64,000 bases of DNA from Saccopteryx bilineata (lineage: Eukaryota > Chordata > Mammalia > Chiroptera > Emballonuridae), in the NCBI RefSeq assembly GCF_036850765.1, contig NC_089491.1, positions 91,730,740-91,794,739 of the forward strand, given 5' to 3'. A program made the position numbers and the translations under genes. This document shows positions 57,245 to 64,000 of this stretch, piece by piece (the first letter of the stretch is position 1; each line of letters opens with the position of its first letter). Below the pieces are notes generated by a model. The model worked only from the letters and a program-made list of their open reading frames with translations, was not told the DNA's origin and made no database searches.

Positions 57245-57595
57245 TGTTGGGAAAACAGCTGGGTTAGGCTTTCTCACTTGTACTTTGCCTGATCAGTGTG
57301 TGAGCACATGGTAGCACTACATGTGTATAGTCTATGTAAGACTATGGATGCTTGCTCTCAGGGTGGATGGTAGATGGCAGATTGCAGATTGCCTGCCTGC
57401 CTGCCCACCCGCCACTATAATGGGCCATTATTGCTGTATCTTTGCCTAAGAAGTGGTGTTCTCCTGCCTGTTTGCTTGTCCACCATTGCGAGACTCTGTT
57501 AAATGTAATGGCTCAATACTTTCTGGCTTTGTAATTTATCTACTGTCTGCCTGAATCCAGTGTGGACCTGCCTGGCCTTTGCTACCAGCATTACA
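57245..57595 (+). repeat. 5' LTR of the ERV provirus
   Basis: TGTTGGGAAAACAGCTGGG start, TATAGTCTATGTAAG TATA-like region, CTGCCTGCCTGCC repeat near 57393-57406, end ...CCAGCATTACA. The order matches the LTR at 48560-48898. Confidence 0.75.
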
Positions 57596-58229
57596 CCCTT
57601 TCTCCAGACAGTGAACTTCACCAGTGCCTTTCATCCTCCTGCACCAGCCCCACATACCTTAGGTGAGACAGGATGGTTAGAGTGGACTCCAGTTGGATAT
57701 TTTTCTTTACCAATGTGTCAGGCAAAATAGGACTGCAATGGGGTATCTCCCTTTCTCTATGTGGAAGACTAGAGCCAACTGATGTAGCGTGTTTGCATTC
57801 CAGCAGATCAGTTAGGCTGTGATTAAACACCTGCAGGTTAGGTTCTAGTTAAATATTTCTCCTGAGGGCTGACATTTTTAAGAAGAAAAAAATGTTCTTG
57901 TGTACTTCAAAATGGTTCCTTTTTCTCTCTTCTTTTGGTAAGCAGGATAAGATTTTTTTTCCTCCAAAGTTTATTGTGAGAACCTGGTACAAGTCTAGAA
58001 AGTAAAACCCACAAAAGTGTGGGATCCCCTCACCTCCTTCATGCATGAGTCCTTTGGAGTTTCTACATTCAGAGTGGTTTAGAGTGGGCCTCCTACAATT
58101 CATTAATTAAAGTTCTGGTGTCCTACCCTGGCACTGGTTCTTGAAGAGTTTTCAACTTGTCCACTTATGCTCTGGTAAGTTATGATCCTCTGTATTCACT
58201 TGTTGGTCTCTTCAGTTTTGGAGTTAGTG

Positions 58230-58408
58230 TTTGCCTTGTGAAGGGAGAGAGAGGGGAGGGGGAAGGAAAGCATTCGTTGTTCAACTCAGTTGTGTGTTTT
58301 TTCTTTTTAGTTGCTACCCATGTGTGCCCTAACCAAGAAGGATTGAACCTACAACCTTGTTCTTTCAAGATGACACTTTGAACCAACTTAGCTAACCAAC
58401 CAGGATCT
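58230..58408 (-). mobile_element. Old Ves-type SINE (type D) inside the ERV
   Basis: GGGAGAGAGAGGGGAGG tract, TGTGTGCCCTAACCAAGAAG, GATTGAACCTACAACC (B box complement) and the head AACCAACTTAGCTAACCAAC ending in CAGGATC. Confidence 0.75.
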
Positions 58409-58550
58409 TAAATCAACGGTACCAGTATGTGGTCATTTGTGTAGACACTGCCACCAGTCTACTTGCTGCCTAGCTTTCCTGTGACCCAGAGCAGAGGGCA
58501 GTCATAAGACTCTGAACCTTCTGTGTGCTGCCTACAAGTGGCTGCCGGTT

Positions 58551-58703
58551 CTTAAAAGTGACGACAGTACCCATTTCATTGGTTCCATGGTGAGTCAATG
58601 GGCCCAAGACCTAGGGGTGGACTGGAAGTACCCCATTTCTGACCACCCACAGGCCGCTGGTATCACTGAGCAGTATAATGGATTTTTGAAGCAGAGACTG
58701 TGA
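58551..58703 (+). pseudogene. ERV integrase core remnant
   Basis: A short open stretch shows the retroviral integrase core pattern: KSDDSTHF with the second catalytic Asp (codon 58560-58562) and AAGITEQYNGFLK with the catalytic Glu (codon 58668-58670), 35 residues between them, as in the D,D35E triad. DWKYP and DHPQ between them also fit. A stop at 58701-58703 ends it and the first catalytic Asp and zinc-binding domain are not found, so it is non-functional. The sequences after it (to about 59400) contain long open pieces but I cannot assign them: integrase C-terminus or env are possibilities. Described only as a broken endogenous copy. Confidence 0.72.
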
Positions 58704-59627
58704 CAGGAGGGGGTACTAGCTCCTTTGTTAATGGATATACCACTTGTGGAGTACTCTGGATTGTGAAAGAGAGACCCCAACAGGCCTGGGGAGTGCCAGC
58801 ACATGTGGAGGCCCTCCAACACTGGGAAGCTGCTCCCATCCAATTGCAGATAACACCAAGGGCACTTTTCTCAAGCTGGGCTTGGACAGTAGGGCCAGGT
58901 GCTGCTACTTGCCCCAATAAGCCCTCCCTAAAGGCCAATGGCTTCAATGGACATGGCCCTGGACTGTATAGGCCCCCACCTATGGTGTGCGGCCTTTTTG
59001 ACACCGTGGTGTAGGGGGCTAGAGGTGAGCTTCTTATTAACTTTTGGGCAACCAGCACCTGGTAACCTATGGTAGAAGTGTATTATACCTTAAGTACTTA
59101 GGGAGACATCACTGTGAAGGGTACCTTTGTAATTTCCCAATGACCTATAATGAATTCTTCCATTTTGCTGCACATAAAACCAGAAAGTCCTGGTGTACAA
59201 GCCCTAAGGTTTGGTCTTCCCACCCCAGATGGCCTCTGGTACCTGCTACTGTGTTTCTGTGGACAAAACTCTGGCATGTATTTTACCAGAAGGGAAAGAT
59301 TTACCTCTTTTTGTACCACTCCCAACTCTCTCTTTGTCCATAGCTTAGTACTGGCAAATGACTTGGGAACAATGTAAGCCAGGCCATGCATGCCCAGGAG
59401 GTGAAGCATCAAACCAGGGACCTCCTCTGAGAATGATGGGTGTCTTTAGCAGTGGGCTAGCATATCACCTGGACTGTCATTTTTGGTATAGCTTGTGCCT
59501 TAGTAGTCTGTTGCTGTAGTCTCTACTTCTGTGAGATATGGAAATGTATCTCACTCCTCACATAGGGACCATAGTGGAAGGCACCTGTTGCATAGATTGT
59601 GAGGCAAGCAGCCCTAAAGGCATGGAG

Positions 59628-59641
59628 AGTAGAGGAAAAGG
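59628..59641 (+). other. Polypurine tract before the 3' LTR
   Basis: AGAGTAGAGGAAAAGG ends directly at the 3' LTR start, the position of the retroviral primer for plus-strand synthesis. Confidence 0.55.
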
Positions 59642-59961
59642 CTGCAGTTAGGCTTGCTGTCTTGTTTTCCGGCTGCAATCACTTTGCATAATTAGTGATG
59701 TAAGCACTTGGCAGAAAGCCACTTTTGTGTGTGCATGTAGCCTATATAAGGCTACAGGTACTTTCCCTGTGAGCAATTTTCCCCTGTTCTTTCACCCACC
59801 ACTGCAAGAAGCAATTTTCCCCTGCTTGTTCACTTGGCCACAGCCATGACATTCTAATCAGTGGGAATGGCCGATGCCTTTCACTTCATGGTTTTTCTGT
59901 GGTCTGCCTGACTCCAGTGAGGACCTCCCTGGCCTCTTGCGTTACAGCCTCTTGCGTTACA
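59642..59961 (+). repeat. 3' LTR of the ERV provirus
   Basis: TGCAGTTAGGCTTGCT start, TATATAAGGCTACAG TATA box at 59742-59756, end ...GCGTTACA. The last 15 bases GCCTCTTGCGTTACA are tandemly duplicated at the end. It differs from the 5' LTR at many positions, so it is old. Confidence 0.75.
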
Positions 59962-60519
59962 GCCAATTTTGTAATTTTTTTAAAAAGTGTCAGTAATGCA
60001 GTGATAAAACTTGGAAAAATTAAAATGATTTTGGTTGAAAAGAACAGAAAACCTAAAATTAAAAAAAGGGTTTAATTATAAGAACACTTATTATCTTATA
60101 AATAGTAGCCTAGAAGTAGGATGATAATTTGCGGGTAGTTTAGTTCGGAAGCTTTCAAGGTCATTAACTTCCAAGTTCTATCTTTTATTTTAATATTCTC
60201 AATTGGGAGTTTTGTCCTCACACTGCCAATATTGATATCTTTTGGTGATATAATTAATTCTGCAAGATGTTTCAGTGTGAGAAAACTGAGCGAAGGGTAC
60301 AAGGAATTTCTCTGTATTATTTTACAACCCCCTGTGAACCTACAATTCAAAATATAAAATTTAAATTTTCAAAATATATAGGAAGTACAAGGGGTTTATT
60401 ATTGGAGAGTGAGTGCTTATTAAAGAGTATTGAGAGATGTGAAGAAACAAATTGATAGGATGGGGACCTGGAAGGGCCTGAGTTACGGTATAAAGTTCAG
60501 ATTTTATTTTACCATTGAT
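59962..60519. other. Intergenic sequence
   Basis: Unique AT-rich DNA. Nothing coding. Confidence 0.5.
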
Positions 60520-60832
60520 GTTTCACCATTATATTAGTTCCTATTGCTTCTGGAACAAATTATCATAAACTTATTTTTCTAAGATGACACATTTATTATT
60601 TTACAATTCTGGAGGTTAGAAATCTGAGAAGTGTTATACTGAGCTACAATTAAGATGTCTGCAGGACTGTGTGTGTTTGGGGGTGAGGCATGGGGGATTA
60701 TTGTGAAGGTAAATCTCTCTTTACTTTTTCCAATTTCCAGAGGCTTCCTTCATTCCTTGGCATGTAACTTTCCCTCCATTTTTAAAGCCAGCATTGTAAC
60801 ATTTTTAGGTGTGTCTGTCTCCGAGTGCCCTC
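60520..60832 (+). mobile_element. Ancient mammal-wide repeat, left part
   Basis: ATTAGTTCCTATTGCTTCTG, ATTTTACAATTCTGGAGG and the sequence after the solo LTR (ATAATCTCCTCATTTTGAGA) belong to one ancient interspersed repeat I cannot name with confidence. The solo LTR at 60833 splits it. Confidence 0.5.
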
Positions 60833-61454
60833 TGTAAAGCCAGAAGCCACGGCTACCAACACAGCAGCCACCCAGCCCATGCAGGTTCGCATTGGATTCG
60901 GACAGTTGGTAAAGAAACAATGGAGCCAAGAACTGATAGGCCATTTTCTTTAATTCTAGCTTGCACCCAGCAGGCAAGTAAAAACACACACTGGGCTCCA
61001 AAACCCACTCACATTCAGTGCTCACAAAGCTACTGATTTATCCGAGTTTCCTAGAAGCAAAGGTTTCTAGCTCACCAGCCTTATTCTCCTCAGTTCCCCA
61101 TCTCCTTCCTTATCCCAGATACAAACTGCACAAGCTCTCTGCTCTGTTCCCTCTGCTCTCTCATGCTAATCATCCCAGGAACCAAGAGCGCAAGCTCCCG
61201 TTCTGCCCCTATTTTATAGTGTAGCTTCACAACCTCTAATCCAATATACAAAATAGGGAAGTCTCTATACAAAGTCACTTCTCTGAGGCATGATTGGATT
61301 GTACCACCCCACATCAAAAAGGGTGGGAAAGGCTTAATCCTAAAACCAAGCCCTAGGCTACAAGGATTCTCAACGCACATTAATATCACCTGGGCCTCAC
61401 GTGGGCAGCGCCATTTTTAACAAAGTGAGCATAATATATTTTATCTGCCCAACA
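60833..61454 (-). mobile_element. Solo LTR, 622 bp, 5-bp target duplication
   Basis: Complement starts TGTTGGGCAGATAAAATATA and ends GGCTTTACA (TG...CA). TATA box TATAAAATAGGGG (plus-strand complement at 61207-61219), poly-A signal ATTAAAGAAAATGG (near 60942-60955). CCCTC at 60828-60832 and 61455-61459 is the target duplication. Different family from the 47681/57245 LTRs. It marks deletion of a provirus by LTR-LTR recombination. Confidence 0.87.
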
Positions 61455-61459
61455 CCCTC

Positions 61460-61620
61460 CCTTTTTCTTTTACTTACAAGGACTAAGATAATCTCCTCAT
61501 TTTGAGACTTAACTTGGTCAAACCTGCAAAAATCTTTTGCCATAGGAAGTGGCCTATTTAGAAGTTCTAGGAATCAGCACATGGACATCTCCTATAGGGG
61601 CATTATTTCTAGACATTTAT
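61460..61620 (+). mobile_element. Ancient mammal-wide repeat, right part
   Basis: TTTTACTTACAAGGACTAAG, GATAATCTCCTCATTTTGAG, CAAAAATCTTTTGCCATAG: continuation of 60520-60832. Confidence 0.5.
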
Positions 61621-62365
61621 TGCATATGACTTCTGAGATGACTAAAAGAATTGAAGGTTGAAATTGAATACACGTAGCATTAGGTATTTAAGCAAAATAT
61701 GTCTTGCAATGTGTGCACTGCTGTAATATGCCTTTCCCCCTGAATCTTCAACCTTGAATTCAGTAAGAAAAATACATGTAATTGTCTCCGCCCTAGATTG
61801 ATGTGACAGCTCATGGACATTACCCTGTGGGCCTTATCTTATTTTGCTGTGTCCCCATTTTTATTGCGGCTTCAAAATGTGTAAGATGTGCACATCAATG
61901 TGTTCAATAGTGTCTAACTCTTCCTGCTCCTCTTCAAAATAGGAAGGTCTATCTTCAATGATCTGTCTCTTATGAGACTGGCATGTTGAAGAGACTAGTG
62001 TTCCTTAATTCTCATTGGCTTCTTTACACTAAAGATTCATTCAGTAAAGTCCATGCCAATTCCAATGGTTTGATCTGATCTCTTTTGCTTGGGGTGGATA
62101 TTAATAACAAAGTTGAAAACATTCTTGTGTAGCACAAAATTTACTATAATTTACTCTTTCAAAGTAAAAGAAGTTTTGTATGACTTTTCTTTTGTCTTTG
62201 GCCAGGGAACAATAACTTTGCTGAAATTTTCCATGTACAGGCTGTCATCTATTCTTTTTCATTTCTAAAGGTGAAATATGCATAGACAAGACTCTAAACA
62301 GTTTCTTCAGAGGTTTGTACAAAGAATTTTTATAACCAGAATTATAATTTAGATATGTCACTTAA
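61621..62365. other. Intergenic sequence
   Basis: Unique DNA, nothing coding or nameable. Confidence 0.5.
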
Positions 62366-62556
62366 ATTTTTTTTCAATTACATTTGACGTTAAACATTAT
62401 ATTAGTTTCAGGTTTATGGCATAGTGGTTAGACATTTATTTAATTTATGAAGTGATTCTCCTAATAAGTCTAGTACCCAGCTAGTACCACACACAGTTAT
62501 TACAATATTATGGACTATATTCCCTATGCTGTACTTTACATCCCCATGACTGTAGT
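62366..62556 (-). mobile_element. Old L1 3' end fragment
   Basis: TTATATTAGTTTCAGGTTTA, GTGATTCTCCTAATAAGTCT, CAATATTATGGACTATATTC, CCCTATGCTGTACTTTACAT are in the order of the complement of an old L1 3'UTR. Confidence 0.72.
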
Positions 62557-63803
62557 GTGAAGGATGTGTGATTTGTGGAGTAGAAATGACTTGTATTAAT
62601 CTTAGTTGGCTTTTCCTACTATTTTCATATTTCAGTCAGATTAGAGCTAATGTAAGATTGCTCCTAGATATTGCTTAACAGAACAGATAGTAGTTAAGGC
62701 AATATAAGCATGTGTTATATTTATTCATTGTGTTCTGTTCAGTCTTTGTTTAGAACAAGAAATTTCTGCAGAGGTACTTCATTAGATCAGAAAATGTGAA
62801 ACTCGACCAAAATAAATTGTTTCTGTGGCTTAACCAGCATACTGTCATTTTATGAAAGAAAATAAAGTTAATAAAGTCAACACTAAATTGTAAATGAATT
62901 CAATGTTATTACTTCTGATGGAGTAAAAGAAGAGGTAGAAATGTGAAATGCAAAGCCAGTAAAATTAATGTTCAAAGAATCAATCAATGAAAATATCATT
63001 CAGAATCTTGGAATACACTAAGCTCCTTGACAAGGAATTTAAAAAGCAGAACTTCTAAAATTTTGGCTATAAATTCTGTAGTACTTGAAAAGAACACTGA
63101 TATCAACTTGTTGACACCACTTAAAAATTTTCCATTTGGAATCCAAATAGAAATCATTACCTAATTACTGTTACTTTATAACTATTTGACATGATTTATC
63201 CCCATAAGGTCAAAGAATACCTTATCATAATTTTAATAATTCTGTAGTATCTTTGGGATAATACAAGATTTTCCTAAAGTTAACTGCAATGTGCATGGCA
63301 GAGACAAAATGAAAATTCACTTTATTATTTCCAGGTCACAAATATCTGCACCAATATATGTAGTCTCTTTTGAACAGTACAAGAATTAGCTGCCCACTGC
63401 TAGAATGTGAAATGTTTCTATGCTTGCAGGAGGGTGTGTTTTTGTAACAATGTTACTAATCTTTCCAGAGCTTCTCTAGAGAATATAAAACATAGTGAAG
63501 GGACACCAGAAACTAATCTAGAATTGCTGAAAGAATTGGATAAGAAAAGATAAAGATAAGACGTAGAGGAGAAACTGAGAGCTACTGTTAGATATCTGAT
63601 TGGTTGTCATGCCTAGACACTGAAGTTTTAGCATATGGAATTAACATGGAGACATGTTTCAGCTCATCATCAAGACCTAGAAAATTAGAAATATCAAGCG
63701 AGGTTCTATGTTGCCTTGTTATGTGTGAGATTCTTGCTTTGAAGTGTTCAAGTAAAAGCTGGATCATGATATTTTTCATATGATGTTAAAAAGATTGCTT
63801 GCA
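62557..63803. other. Intergenic sequence
   Basis: Unique AT-rich DNA. The frame 63588-63779 has no family resemblance. Confidence 0.5.
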
Positions 63804-63985
63804 GGCCCTTGCCGGGGAGATCAGTTGGTTAGAGCATTGTCTTGATACACCATGATTGCAGATTTGATCCCTGGTACAGGCACATATACAAGTCAATCAA
63901 TGAATTTGTAAATAAGTGAAACAACAAATTGATATTTCTCTCTCCCTTCCTCTCTCTATCTTAAAAAATCAATCAATAAAAAATT
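63804..63985 (+). mobile_element. Ves-type SINE (type D)
   Basis: Head GCCCTTGCCGGGGAGATCAG, A box region AGTTGGTTAGAGCATTGTC, B box GATTTGATCCC, GGCACATATACAAGTCAATC, and a TCTCTCTCCC tract with A-rich tail. Probably the best-preserved copy of this short type here. Confidence 0.9.
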
Positions 63986-64000
63986 TAAAAATAACAATTG

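Larger units (their letters stand above)
57245..59961 (+). mobile_element. Defective ERV provirus with two LTRs, internal region mostly lost
   Basis: 5' LTR (57245-57595) and 3' LTR (59642-59961) of the same family as the solo LTRs at 47681 and 48560 enclose about 2 kb. The interior holds an integrase remnant (58551-58703) and a purine-rich stretch just before the 3' LTR. Gag, protease and reverse transcriptase regions are not recognised, so a large deletion is likely. A SINE (58230-58408) is inserted. 4-bp target duplications suggest a class I type, but they are not clean here. Confidence 0.7.

Noticed and set aside
58700..59412. Possible host exon(s) with frames near 100 codons on both strands
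   Set aside because: They lie between the LTRs of a degraded provirus directly after an integrase remnant. No splice-site pattern or host family was recognised.

Overview
The window is non-coding, repeat-dense nuclear DNA from a bat. The evidence for a bat is the repeat set: many tRNA-derived SINEs of the Ves type (heads like GGCCCTGGCCGGTTGGCTCAG and GCCTGACCAGGCGGTGGCGC), a LINE-1 with a mammalian ORF1/ORF2 layout, and several hAT and Tc1/mariner DNA transposons, including a ~600 bp mariner derivative with long inverted repeats. I cannot fix the family. No host protein-coding gene, tRNA, rRNA or other host RNA gene could be supported on either strand. Every sizeable reading frame falls inside a transposable element.

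Layout. 1-7,056: old L1 fragments in both orientations, SINEs, and a recent 5'-truncated L1 3' end (5437-6852). 7,296-13,771: an old, nearly full-length L1 (copy 1, + strand) that lost most of ORF1, carries three SINEs and has an 11-bp target duplication. 13,772-25,440: mostly unique AT-rich DNA with one hAT element (14121-14617), SINEs, microsatellites and ancient L2/MIR-like remnants. 25,833-37,085: a second old L1 of the same family (copy 2, - strand), broken by ten later insertions (SINEs, hAT, mariner), some nested three deep. 37,086-47,680: SINEs, L2/MIR remnants, Tigger-like DNA transposons, and an old L1 3' end. 47,681-59,961: an LTR/ERV cluster with an ancient L1, into which a young full-length L1 (48941-56782, - strand) has inserted. 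59,962-64,000: unique DNA, a 622-bp solo LTR with a 5-bp target duplication, an old L1 3' end and a final SINE.

The most interesting object is the full-length L1. It has a perfect 13-bp target duplication, a pure poly-A run, an intact 339-codon ORF1 and a 1275-codon ORF2 frame with a single UGA at codon 6. Its ORF1-ORF2 spacer is 303 bp and holds a 79-codon ORF that overlaps the ORF2 start. The CpG-rich 5'UTR is built of ~241-bp tandem units, with a perfect CRE palindrome at element bases 4-11. ORF1p (RNA-binding trimer) and ORF2p (endonuclease and reverse transcriptase) form the L1 retrotransposition particle, and the abundant SINEs very likely spread by borrowing that machinery, since their target duplications and A-tails look L1-made.
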